The translations under genes were made by a program, and so were the position numbers. Below the pieces are notes generated by a model that was given only the letters and a program-made list of their open reading frames with translations, ran no database searches and had not been told where the DNA came from. Shown one piece after another: positions 35,252 through 43,867 of a stretch of 64,000 nucleotides of DNA (position 1 is its first letter; the number at the start of each line of letters is the position of its first letter). The DNA is from Fibrobacter sp. UWR2 (lineage in GTDB: Bacteria; Fibrobacterota; Fibrobacteria; Fibrobacterales; Fibrobacteraceae): contig NZ_MWQE01000006.1 of NCBI RefSeq assembly GCF_002210285.1, forward strand, positions 110,699-174,698, read 5' to 3'.

Positions 35252-36055
35252 ATGGAAAACAAACGCGTACCTTTTGAACAGCTCCCCATTACGAACAGGT
35301 TCATGTTTGCCATGGTGTTCAGCCACAAGGAAATCGCCAAGCCATTCCTTGAAGCGGTGCTTGGCGTCAAAATTCACGAACTTCGAGAACCTGAACCAGA
35401 AAAAACTATTGAGATCAACCCCGTGCACAAGGGAGTCCGCTTTGACGTCTTTGTGAAGGAAACTGGTCCTGGTGGTGAAACCCTCCGCAGTTTCGATATA
35501 GAAATGCAGGTGGAAGATACCAAGGAAATCCCGAAACGGTCTCGCTATTACCAGGCCATGCGTGACAGCGAAGCCCTGAGCAAGGGCGAAAAGTACCGCA
35601 ACCTGAAGGAACTTTACATTATCTTTCTTTGTCCTGAGGACATTTTTGAACGGGGATTGGCCGTATACAGGTTCAAGAATTTAGAAGTAGATAATCCGAA
35701 AATTGAATTGGGTGATCTCTGCTTCAAGAACTTTTATATATTTAATAAGTACCGCGAGGTCGCCGAGAAATCGATTAGGACGTATCTGGAGTATTTCGCC
35801 ACCAAGAAGCCGATGTCTCCGGAAACCGAAAATATCGACAGACTGGTGAAGTGGTACCAGACGGACAACGAAACGAGGATTCGCTATATGACTTGGCAGG
35901 AAGAAGTTGACGATGCTAATGATCGCGCCGACGAAGCGGAACGCCGTGCAGATGCGGAAAAGGCTCGTGCAGATGCGGAAAAAGCTCGTGCTGATGCGGA
36001 AAAAGTTCGTGCTGACAAGTACGAGAAGATGCTCAAGGACCTCGGAAAACTGTAA
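35252..36055 (+). CDS. Rpn-family / PDDEXK_2 nuclease (recombination-promoting)
   Basis: The protein (267 residues from the ATG at 35,252) has the PD-(D/E)XK_2 nuclease core: LPITNRFMFAMVFSHKE, then the active-site segment RFDVFVK ... FDIEMQVEDT (D, E-x-Q in place of E-x-K, usual in Rpn proteins) and RYYQAM. The C-terminus is a tandem heptad coiled coil of ADAEKAR units coded by 21-base repeats (about 35,947-36,010). Rpn proteins are Ca-stimulated DNA nucleases linked to recombination and possibly defence. The start at 35,252 avoids a weak upstream start; a hairpin (GCGGG ... CCCGC) precedes it. Confidence 0.87.
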   Translation: MENKRVPFEQLPITNRFMFAMVFSHKEIAKPFLEAVLGVKIHELREPEPEKTIEINPVHKGVRFDVFVKETGPGGETLRSFDIEMQVEDTKEIPKRSRYYQAMRDSEALSKGEKYRNLKELYIIFLCPEDIFERGLAVYRFKNLEVDNPKIELGDLCFKNFYIFNKYREVAEKSIRTYLEYFATKKPMSPETENIDRLVKWYQTDNETRIRYMTWQEEVDDANDRADEAERRADAEKARADAEKARADAEKVRADKYEKMLKDLGKL

Positions 36056-36189
36056 TCAAGGATGCTTTGGCGTGAGCCTTCGTTTTGAGCTGTTCGGAAA
36101 AACTGAGTTTTTTTCTGCCTTTTTCTCGATGCTTTTAATCGAGTCGAGGAAAGCTTTTTCTACCGAAGAAAGGGTCTTTTGTTGATACC

Positions 36190-36205
36190 TGCGTCAGCTC
36201 GACTG
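36190..36205 (+). repeat. Right 16-bp direct repeat (candidate attachment site)
   Basis: Identical to 34,156-34,171. Flanking bases differ on both sides, so the identity is limited to 16 bases. It would mark the right end of a 2,034-bp unit. Confidence 0.5.
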
Positions 36206-36642
36206 TAGATGACTTAAAAAATGGTCAATTTCGTCAAATTTCCCGTAAATTCGGAATTTCCGAATTTTTTCATCACCTGTGACTCAATTAGTTCACCTTC
36301 CTCAAAGATGTTCTTGATGTGCTTATCGATACTATACAAATGTATACCATTTTTGGCCGGATGTCAATAGGAAATCCAAATTTTTTTCGTTTCCCCGCCA
36401 TATATCATGTCAGCCCCTTGTAGCATTTGCATAATTTTCTAACTTTTTTACGAATAACTTACAACAGGTTGTTGCAAGCGCCGCATTTCGTTGTCTTCTA
36501 TAGGTTCGGGCCCCCTCGCGATGATGCAGAACAGTGATATTTTGTTGAATGGACCGCAGGCCGCAGTTCCCCGTAGACTGGGGAAGGGGCGTTTTGATAC
36601 TGCGTTTGTTGCGAAAAAATAGGGTTAGAGAGGGCTTCTATC
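36206..36642. other. Non-coding stretch before the polysaccharide cluster
   Basis: No reliable gene is visible. It contains a hairpin terminator at 36,247-36,270 (AAATTCGGA pairs with TCCGAATTT, then T run, + strand), AT-rich sequence with Bacteroides-like TAnnTTTG fragments not clear enough to call, and a GC-richer last third leading to the start of the broken GT2 gene. A promoter for the cluster is likely here but none can be pinned down. Confidence 0.5.
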
Positions 36643-37132
36643 GTGCCTGACCATGTAACACTTTCCATTTCTATTGTCGTCTACAAGAAATACGACGATG
36701 TCCTTTTGGCGATAGACTCTATTGAACGATTTACAGACAAATCTTTGTCCAAAAAAATCTATATCGTCGATAACAGCGGCTATGCGGATGAAAATCACTA
36801 CAAAAAAGCATTTCTAGAAAGCCTCTCAAAATATGACGATGTACAATATGTGGATACCAAGAAGAATCTTGGGTTCGGAAAAGGGCACAATTATGTGATT
36901 CCGTGCCTAAATTCGGATTTCCATGCCATCGTAAATCCCGATATAGTTCTTTATTCATAGTGCCTTTCTTTTAGATGAATGGTGGAAAGAACTTCAAAAC
37001 GCAGGGAGTTTGAGGGATCAATTGGCATGGCCATATGTTCTGTGGAAAAATAAGTTGACAATTGATGATGTTGGGTGTTTAGGAGTAGATGTTTATACTA
37101 ATGCCAAATTCCAAATTAACAAACATAATTAG
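36643..37132 (+). pseudogene. Frameshifted and internally shortened family 2 glycosyltransferase
   Basis: The first 105 codons encode the start of a WbbL/rhamnosyltransferase-like GT2 (ISIVVYKKYDD, KKIYIVDNS, NLGFGKGHN, AIVNPDIVL) and end at a TAG (36,958-36,960). In the next frame, from 36,962, the reading continues with the family's downstream sequence (LLDEWWKELQ, then DQLAWPYVLWKN) to a TAG at 37,130. The whole is about 160 codons against about 290 in intact members, so the frameshift and the loss of the C-terminal half make it non-functional. Confidence 0.8.
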
Positions 37133-37147
37133 AGGGGGGGGGCGTTT

Positions 37148-38014
37148 ATGGTTATAAAGAATTTTATCAAACGGCTAATTCCAGATTCATTATATTTAAA
37201 ATATTGTTATAAAAAATTGATGGGGAACTCCCTCAACTTACGCAATCCAAAAACATTCGATGAAAAGTTACAGTGGCTGAAGCTCTACAATAGAGATCCT
37301 CTGTACACGACACTTGTCGATAAGTATGCCGTCAAAAAATGGGTAACGAATAAAATCGGAGAACAATATGTCATTCCGACACTTGGCGTTTGGAACAACT
37401 TTGACGACATTGATTTTGATAAACTACCGAATCAATTTGTATTGAAATGTACTCATGACTCGGGGGGACTCATCATAGTTCGGGATAAATCGGAATTTGA
37501 TATTTTGTCAGCTCGGCAAATAATCACCAATTGCTTGAAACGTAATTTTTATTGGCAAAGTCGCGAATGGCCGTATAAAAACGTATTTCCACGAATTATA
37601 GCAGAGCCTTATATGGAAGATTCAACATATAAGGAATTACGAGATTACAAGTTCTATACATTTAACGCGGAACCAAAGTATTTGTTAATTGCAAAGGGCC
37701 GACAAAATAATAATAAAACGTTCGATTATTTTGATATGAATTTTAATCATATTAATTTGCAGGATGAACGAGTTCCCAATTCAACGACAATTCCGGAAAA
37801 GCCTATTTGTTTGGAAGAAATGAAAAAAATATCGAAAATCCTTTCGGAAGGCATTCCTCACGTCAGAGTTGATTTCTATGAAATAAACGGAAAAGTTTAT
37901 TTCGGAGAAATGACTTTTTTTGATGATGGAGGCTTTATGAAAGCAAAGCCGATTTCATGGGAAAAGGAATGGGGAGATTTGATAGAATTGCCGGAGCGTA
38001 GATGCAAACACTAA
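37148..38014 (+). CDS. TupA-like ATP-grasp polysaccharide protein
   Basis: The 288-residue product matches the TupA-like ATP-grasp family found in capsule and O-antigen loci: FDEKLQWLKLYNRDPLYTTLVDKYAVK near the N-terminus, VLKCTHDSGGLIIV, PRIIAEPYM, DYKFYTFNAEPKY and HVRVDFYEINGKVYFGEMTFF (metal-binding Asp and Glu). Members probably ligate an amino acid or similar group to a sugar. It begins six bases after a run of nine G (37,134-37,142) that contains the ribosome-binding site, and overlaps the next gene by 13 bases. Low GC relative to the flanks suggests transfer. Confidence 0.85.
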   Translation: MVIKNFIKRLIPDSLYLKYCYKKLMGNSLNLRNPKTFDEKLQWLKLYNRDPLYTTLVDKYAVKKWVTNKIGEQYVIPTLGVWNNFDDIDFDKLPNQFVLKCTHDSGGLIIVRDKSEFDILSARQIITNCLKRNFYWQSREWPYKNVFPRIIAEPYMEDSTYKELRDYKFYTFNAEPKYLLIAKGRQNNNKTFDYFDMNFNHINLQDERVPNSTTIPEKPICLEEMKKISKILSEGIPHVRVDFYEINGKVYFGEMTFFDDGGFMKAKPISWEKEWGDLIELPERRCKH

Positions 38015-39060
38015 TCGTCACTTTTTGGAAAGCTCGTAACTACGGAGCATTTTTACAGTGTTTTGCTTTGCATAATACGGTTCCGAATTCAAAAATCCTT
38101 GCATACAAGGCTAGATCTGCTGTTTTATTTACTGAACGAAAAAGAAAGTATCGTTATATTTGGCCTGTTTTATATCCTTACTGGTGGCTCAAAAATTTTA
38201 TAAATCAAATACGAGAACCGACTTTTTCTGAGTGGAAGCGAATTCCGTGTCAGAAATATAAAGTATTCAAAAACTCAAGGGACCTGTCTCTAAAATATGA
38301 TTGCATTATTGCTGGCTCTGATCAAATTTGGAATGCTCGTTTTGTATCAGACGAAGAATACATTTATTTTGCAGGTTTTGCATCTGATGAAACTCGTAAA
38401 ATTTCCTATGCAGCATCATTAGGAATGCCATCCTGGCCAAAGGACTTTGAAGCGAAGGCTCTCCGTCTATTGAAAAATTTTAATTCTGTTAGCGTTCGAG
38501 AACGTTCTTCTGTTGAATATTTACAATCGCTAGGAATAAAAAATGTTTCTTGTGTTTGCGATCCAACGATTTTGCATAATGGAGAATTTTATCGAAAGAA
38601 ATTTAAAATCGAAAATAATCGTAGAAAATATTCCTTTATCTATACAATTCGCGAAAAACTTTCAGCATCCATAGAGAAACTTTTATTAGACGATGTTGTC
38701 AAGTGCACGTTAGATGGTTTTAGAATTCCTTCGGTCTCGCAATGGCTTAGTTACATTGACAACGCACAATTCGTGGTGACGGACAGTTTCCATTGCTGCG
38801 TGTTTTGCTTGTTGTTCCATAAGCCTTTTTTGATTTTACCCACTAGTGGGGAAAAAGGCGGAATGAATGAACGGTTCTCTACATTACTTGAAAAAACTCA
38901 TTTAGAAAATAGAATCGTATCATCATCGGAATCTTATGAAGAGGCCTTTAAAAAGTTGAATTCTGTTGTAGACTGGTCTTTTGTTGATGCAACCTTGCAA
39001 AAATGGCGTGAAGAATCTCTTCTATGGCTTCAAAAAAATTTAACATCTCCGGTTTCTTAA
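38002..39060 (+). CDS. Polysaccharide pyruvyl transferase family protein
   Basis: The 352-residue protein has the family blocks ARNYGAFLQCFAL, IIAGSDQIWN, ISYAASLG, VRERSSVEYLQSLG, VCDPTIL and VTDSFHCCVF. Members transfer a pyruvyl ketal from phosphoenolpyruvate onto surface glycans, or belong to related CsaB/WcaK-type enzymes. It is in an overlapping run of genes with the upstream ATP-grasp and the flippase one base downstream. Confidence 0.88.
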   Translation: MQTLIVTFWKARNYGAFLQCFALHNTVPNSKILAYKARSAVLFTERKRKYRYIWPVLYPYWWLKNFINQIREPTFSEWKRIPCQKYKVFKNSRDLSLKYDCIIAGSDQIWNARFVSDEEYIYFAGFASDETRKISYAASLGMPSWPKDFEAKALRLLKNFNSVSVRERSSVEYLQSLGIKNVSCVCDPTILHNGEFYRKKFKIENNRRKYSFIYTIREKLSASIEKLLLDDVVKCTLDGFRIPSVSQWLSYIDNAQFVVTDSFHCCVFCLLFHKPFLILPTSGEKGGMNERFSTLLEKTHLENRIVSSSESYEEAFKKLNSVVDWSFVDATLQKWREESLLWLQKNLTSPVS

Positions 39061-39061
39061 A

Positions 39062-40597
39062 ATGCAGCCAATAGAATACCATGCAAATAATAAACGAATT
39101 GTGAAGAATACAATCATTCTTTATATTCGAATGGCTTTTACGATGGCTGTACAGCTATATACGAGCCGTATTGTACTTGCCGCATTGGGTGTTTCTGATT
39201 ATGGTGTCTATAATGTTGTCGGCGGAATTGTCACTATGTTCGCCTTCTTGAATAGTGCGATGACCACATCTACGCAGCGCTATATTACTTATGAGTTAGG
39301 GAAAAAAAATCCCCAAAGATTAAAACAAGTTTTTGCGACGAGTATGCAAATACATTTTCTTATTGCATTAGTTGTAATTGTGTTGGCTGAATCTGTAGGA
39401 ATATGGTTTCTTAAAGAAAAGATGATTATTGCCCCGGATAGAGCGAATGCGGCGATGTGGGTTTTCCAATTAAGCGTGATTACTGTTGTTGTCGCCATCA
39501 TGAGTTTCCCTTATAATGCGGCAATAATTGCGCATGAAAAAATGTCTGCATTTGCTTATATATCAGTATTAGAAGTTTCGCTAAAACTCGCTGCAGTGTA
39601 TTTTGTTCTTTATGCAGGATGCGATAAACTCATTTTGTATGCAATATTGATAGCCTCAATTCAGTTGCTTTTACGTTGCGTTTATTCGGTGTATTGTAAA
39701 AGACATTTCGCTGAAACTCGTATGTACCTAAAAAGAGATAAGATTCTGTTTAAAGAAATGCTCTCTTTTGCAGGGTGGAATTTGTGGGGGAATTTTGCAG
39801 CAGTTTTGTTTACTCAAGGGCAAAATATGCTGTTAAATGTCTTTTTTGGCCCTGTTGTAAATGCTGCACGTGGTATAGCTGTTCAGGTGCAGGGGGCTGT
39901 TCTGCAATTTGCGGGAAACTTCCAGATGGCTGTTACTCCCCAAATTACGAAAACCTATGCCAATAATGAAATAGATGAAATGCATTCACTTATACTGCGT
40001 GGATGTAAATTCACATTTTATCTGTTGTTCATTGTGTCTCTGCCAATTCTTCTAGAAACGGGGACAATTCTTGAAATATGGTTGAAAGACGTTCCTGAAT
40101 ATACGGTTGTTTTTTTGAGAATAATATTGGTAACTGCAATGCTTGATGCAACTGCAGGTCCCTTGATGAATGCCGTTGCTGCAACTGGACGAGTTAAGGC
40201 TTATCAGACTATTGTCGGGGGAATCTTATTGGTGATTGTTCCTATATCCTATGTGGTATTACGATTTGGTGGTGCTCCATGGTCTGTATTCATTGTCCAT
40301 TTTGTTGTTTGCTGCGCAGCATATGTTGTTCGACTTGTAATGGTCAAGAAAATGATTGGGCTGTCTATTCGCCGGTTTGTTATGGAGGTTGCGTTAAAAG
40401 TATTTTGTGTTACATTCTTATCTCTTGTTCTTGTAATGCTTGTGAAAAATGTACTATATGATTTTACTTACAAATGGATTGCTATGGTGCTTATTTCGAT
40501 TTTGATATCCTCCTTGAGTTGCTTTGTATTTGGATTGTCTAAAGGTGAGCGATTTTTTGTATTGAAAAGAATTCCTTTTTTTAGAAATAAAGTATGA
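39062..40597 (+). CDS. Wzx-like polysaccharide flippase (MATE/MVF-type)
   Basis: The 511-residue protein has about twelve to fourteen hydrophobic helices along its length and opens with the family pattern RIVKNTIILYIRMAFTM and TSRIVLAALGVSDYGVYNVVGG. It should move lipid-linked oligosaccharide units across the inner membrane. The start is one base after the pyruvyltransferase stop; the end overlaps the next gene (ATGA). No Wzy polymerase is recognised in the cluster. Confidence 0.88.
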   Translation: MQPIEYHANNKRIVKNTIILYIRMAFTMAVQLYTSRIVLAALGVSDYGVYNVVGGIVTMFAFLNSAMTTSTQRYITYELGKKNPQRLKQVFATSMQIHFLIALVVIVLAESVGIWFLKEKMIIAPDRANAAMWVFQLSVITVVVAIMSFPYNAAIIAHEKMSAFAYISVLEVSLKLAAVYFVLYAGCDKLILYAILIASIQLLLRCVYSVYCKRHFAETRMYLKRDKILFKEMLSFAGWNLWGNFAAVLFTQGQNMLLNVFFGPVVNAARGIAVQVQGAVLQFAGNFQMAVTPQITKTYANNEIDEMHSLILRGCKFTFYLLFIVSLPILLETGTILEIWLKDVPEYTVVFLRIILVTAMLDATAGPLMNAVAATGRVKAYQTIVGGILLVIVPISYVVLRFGGAPWSVFIVHFVVCCAAYVVRLVMVKKMIGLSIRRFVMEVALKVFCVTFLSLVLVMLVKNVLYDFTYKWIAMVLISILISSLSCFVFGLSKGERFFVLKRIPFFRNKV

Positions 40598-41751
40598 TTG
40601 AATTGTTTGATAAAAAGAAATGTTGCGGATGTGGTGCGTGCATGCAAATTTGTCCAAAAAATTGCATAACAATGCGTGCCGACAATGAAGGTTTTTTGTA
40701 TCCTATGGTTGACACTTCCGTCTGTGTTCAATGTGGAGCTTGTGAAAAAGTTTGTCCGTTCAATTCCGTGTATGAACAGCAAAAGCCGATAAGCACATAT
40801 GGTGTGATAAATACGAATGAGCAAATTCGTTTAACGAGTTCCAGCGGTGGTGCGTTTACTGCGTTGGCGCGAACGATTTTAAGGCAAAACGGCGTTGTTT
40901 TTGGGGCGTGTTTTGACAAGGATTATCAAGTAGTAATCGCTTATGCTGAAGATGAAGATTCTTTAGAGGCTTTTAAAGGATCCAAATATGTTCAGGCTCG
41001 AGTTGGAGAAAGCTTTTCCAAGTGCAAATGTTTTCTGAATCAGAACAAGATTGTTCTTTTTTCGGGAACCCCATGCCAGATTTCAGGTTTGAAGCATTTC
41101 TTGAAAAGAGATTATGATAATCTTTATACTATTGATGTCGTTTGTCATGGAGCCCCATCACCAATGGTATGGGAAACTTATTTGAATTGGTGTAAAAGGC
41201 AAAACCTTGGATTGTCTTCTATTAGAAACATATTTTTCCGTGACAAATGCAGTGGATGGAAAGGGTTCAGTTTTACCATAAAGGGGCAAAACTGTACCCT
41301 TTCGACCCCTTATAAATATAATCCATACATGAAGGCGTTCTTATGGGATGTCATATTAAGGCCTTCTTGCTATGAGTGTAAAGCGAAAGCTGGGGCAAGT
41401 CATGCTGATTTGACGTTAGGTGATTTTTGGGGTGTTGATAGAATTATGCCATCTGTTGATGATAATAAAGGTGTCTCGCTTGTTTTAGCAAATTCTATCA
41501 AGGGCAAAGAACTTTTAAATAAAACTGTAGAATTAAATGTATTTGACACTGATTATGATAAAGCTGTCTACTACAACCCTGCAATTGTCAATCCTGTAAA
41601 GCCCCACCCAAAGAGAAATTATTTCTTTAAAAATTTTAATTCAACCGATTCTTTTGAAAACCTTGTAGAAAAATGTTTGAAACCTTCATTAAATGAAAAA
41701 TGCGTTGATGCGTTAAAACGGATCTACCATAAGCTTTTAAAAAGGAAATAA
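40594..41751 (+). CDS. FrhB-like ferredoxin-domain protein in polysaccharide locus
   Basis: The 385-residue protein has two 4Fe-4S motifs at the N-terminus (CCGCGACMQICP and CVQCGACEKVCP) and then the coenzyme F420 hydrogenase/dehydrogenase beta-subunit fold (SSSGGAFTALA, FSGTPCQISGL, DVVCHGAPSPMVWETYL, LTLGDFWGV). Homologues occur often in surface polysaccharide clusters of anaerobes, where they are thought to do a redox step on a sugar or polyketide-like group; the reaction here is unknown. It overlaps the flippase gene by four bases. Confidence 0.86.
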   Translation: MIELFDKKKCCGCGACMQICPKNCITMRADNEGFLYPMVDTSVCVQCGACEKVCPFNSVYEQQKPISTYGVINTNEQIRLTSSSGGAFTALARTILRQNGVVFGACFDKDYQVVIAYAEDEDSLEAFKGSKYVQARVGESFSKCKCFLNQNKIVLFSGTPCQISGLKHFLKRDYDNLYTIDVVCHGAPSPMVWETYLNWCKRQNLGLSSIRNIFFRDKCSGWKGFSFTIKGQNCTLSTPYKYNPYMKAFLWDVILRPSCYECKAKAGASHADLTLGDFWGVDRIMPSVDDNKGVSLVLANSIKGKELLNKTVELNVFDTDYDKAVYYNPAIVNPVKPHPKRNYFFKNFNSTDSFENLVEKCLKPSLNEKCVDALKRIYHKLLKRK

Positions 41752-41755
41752 AAAA

Positions 41756-42728
41756 ATGAGTAATGTAAAAATTTCGGTGGTAATCCCGATTTATAAAGTA
41801 GAACGCTATGTTGCTAAAACAATTGAAAGTGTTCAACACCAAGATTTTGATTCATATGAAATTATCTTGGTTGATGATGGTTCCCCGGACAATTCGGGAA
41901 AAATTTGTGATCAATATGCTGCCTCTGATAGCAGAATAAAAGTCATTCACAAAGAAAATGGCGGCGTTATGTCGGCTCGATTTGCTGGAGTTGATGCTGC
42001 TGAAGGAAAATATATCGCTTTTCTGGATGGTGATGACAGAATGCCTCCTACGGCATTATCGAATTTTTATAAAGCGATGAAAGAAAAAAGAAGTTGACTA
42101 TGTGAATGGCGTTTGCGTTGATATTGATGAAAATGGAAATAGAATAAACGATGTTATTTATGGGACTAGTTTCAATGGGATTCTTGAAGGAAACGAGAAG
42201 TATCGAAGGTTTATATCAGAACATCCCAAAGGCTTAAATATGAAAATGTGGCGAAAGGATGTCCTTTTATCCGAACCCCGTGTTGTTGTGCATCCATCAA
42301 TAAAAAATAATGAAGATTTTATTTTTAATCTATTGATGTCAAGCAGGATAAATTCCATTAAATCTATCGATGACGTCGTCGCTGAAATCGTATGCCATCC
42401 AGGTTCGGCGTCTAACGGTAATTATAGTTTAGACTATTGGATTAATCTTCTTTCTTGGTTAGATGCCAATTATGAAAAATATGATGTTCGTTTTAACGAC
42501 TTGATTCAGTATAAGTTGTTTACAATACATGAAAAAATTGAAAAGCCCTTGGTTGATTTTGATTCTAGAGCACAATGTTTTGCAAATATAGCATTAAAAC
42601 ACTATAATGTTAGATATGGTTTACGAGGCTTAAAGACTATCCTTTATGTTAAATTTTCCAATGGCTTTATTCGTAGCATCCTTCGAAGTGCCAAATCCAT
42701 CATAAAAAAAGCAAGGGGATTATTTTAA
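41756..42728 (+). pseudogene. Family 2 glycosyltransferase split by a frameshift in an A-tract
   Basis: Two adjacent frames together give one GT2 of about 320 residues. Frame one (41,756-42,097) has ISVVIPIYKVERYVAKTIES, LVDDGSPDNSGK and FLDGDDR; it stops after an A-run. Frame two carries on from about 42,081 (EVDYVNGVCVDIDE) to 42,728. The two frames overlap only around six consecutive A (42,084-42,089); removing one A would join them. The gene may be switched off, corrected by slippage, or the base may be a sequencing error. It follows the FrhB-like gene by four bases. Confidence 0.78.
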
Positions 42729-43858
42729 TGAAAAAAAAACTAAAAAAAATACTGCAGTTTCTATGGAATTTAAGAAGACGTCGTATTGCACAAAGATTTT
42801 ATAGAATCAAATCTCTTAAGTATCTCGAAAAAAACAATATCTCCAACGAATATATAGATGGAGAAAATGCGTACGTTGCATTTTGGAGCCGGTTCCCTGA
42901 AAAAATAGAAACGGAATCGTATCGTTTCTTTTCTCGATATATGGGAAAAGTTCCGCATATTGTTCCTGAATATATTGGAGAATTGTATCTAGAGCGTTAT
43001 TTGAATCCTGTTCGATATAGAGATTTTTATTCGGATAAAAATCTGTACAGTCAATACATGCCTCATATCAACACTCCTAAAACGGCATTAAGAAGAATTG
43101 ATGGAGGGCAACTATTGAATGAAAATTATGATTCCTTTTTGAACAAAGGCTTTAGTTGTTCGTGCGAAGATTTTGAAAGTTATCTGAAAAAATATCAAGA
43201 TTTAATATTCAAGCCGAGTGTAGATACTGATTCGGGTGTTGGTGTCGTTAAATTTTTCAGGAAAGAAAATGGATTTTTCAATTCTAATAATGAAAAATTA
43301 TCATTGCAATATCTAATGTCATCGAATGACTTTATTTTACAAGAAGCCGTCCAACAGCACCCATTCTTTTCGAAACTTTGCGACACCTCTGTAAATACAA
43401 TGCGCTTATGCTTATATCGTTCTGTAAAAACAGAACAGATTCATTTGACCGGAGGTATAGTAAGAATTGGTCGAAAAGGAACTTTCGTTGATAATGCGCA
43501 TGCGGGTGGACGTTTTGTAGGAATAAATGTATCCGATGGAACTTTAATGAAAACGACACTGGATCAATATGGGTGTAAAACGGATGTATGGAATGACATT
43601 GATTATTCCCATGAAAAATTGAAAATTCCATGCTGGGAAAAAATAAGAAAATTTGCCCTAGATGTGTCTCTGCAAAATCGTCATTGTCGACTTATTGCCT
43701 TAGACATTTCGCTAGATGTAAATGAAAATCCTGTTTTGATTGAAGAAAACATTGGCGGTTTTTCTTATTGGCTTCTAGAGATGACCGGTCAGGATCCGTT
43801 TGGAGGCTTTGCTAATGAAGTTGTTGAATATTGCTTAAAAAAAATGTCTGAAAAATAA
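42728..43858 (+). CDS. Sugar-transfer-associated ATP-grasp protein
   Basis: The 376-residue protein belongs to the ATP-grasp family found in capsule loci (ATPgrasp_ST). Visible blocks include LIFKPSVDTDSGVGVVKF, FILQEAVQQHP (nucleotide contact), VNTMRLCLYR, DNAHAGGRFVGI and LDISLDVNENPVLIEENIGGF (metal-binding). A likely role is ligating an amino acid or hydroxy acid to the glycan. The ATG overlaps the upstream stop (TAATG). A poly-A-rich start (ATGAAAAAAAAACT) is typical of this island. Confidence 0.82.
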   Translation: MKKKLKKILQFLWNLRRRRIAQRFYRIKSLKYLEKNNISNEYIDGENAYVAFWSRFPEKIETESYRFFSRYMGKVPHIVPEYIGELYLERYLNPVRYRDFYSDKNLYSQYMPHINTPKTALRRIDGGQLLNENYDSFLNKGFSCSCEDFESYLKKYQDLIFKPSVDTDSGVGVVKFFRKENGFFNSNNEKLSLQYLMSSNDFILQEAVQQHPFFSKLCDTSVNTMRLCLYRSVKTEQIHLTGGIVRIGRKGTFVDNAHAGGRFVGINVSDGTLMKTTLDQYGCKTDVWNDIDYSHEKLKIPCWEKIRKFALDVSLQNRHCRLIALDISLDVNENPVLIEENIGGFSYWLLEMTGQDPFGGFANEVVEYCLKKMSEK

Positions 43859-43867
43859 AGAAAGTTT

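Noticed and set aside
34156..36205. Insertion sequence
   Set aside because: There are no terminal inverted repeats or DDE transposase; the flanking repeats are direct and the gene is a tyrosine recombinase.
36643..36960. Intact small glycosyltransferase of 105 residues
   Set aside because: Homology continues in the next frame after the stop, so the short ORF is a fragment.
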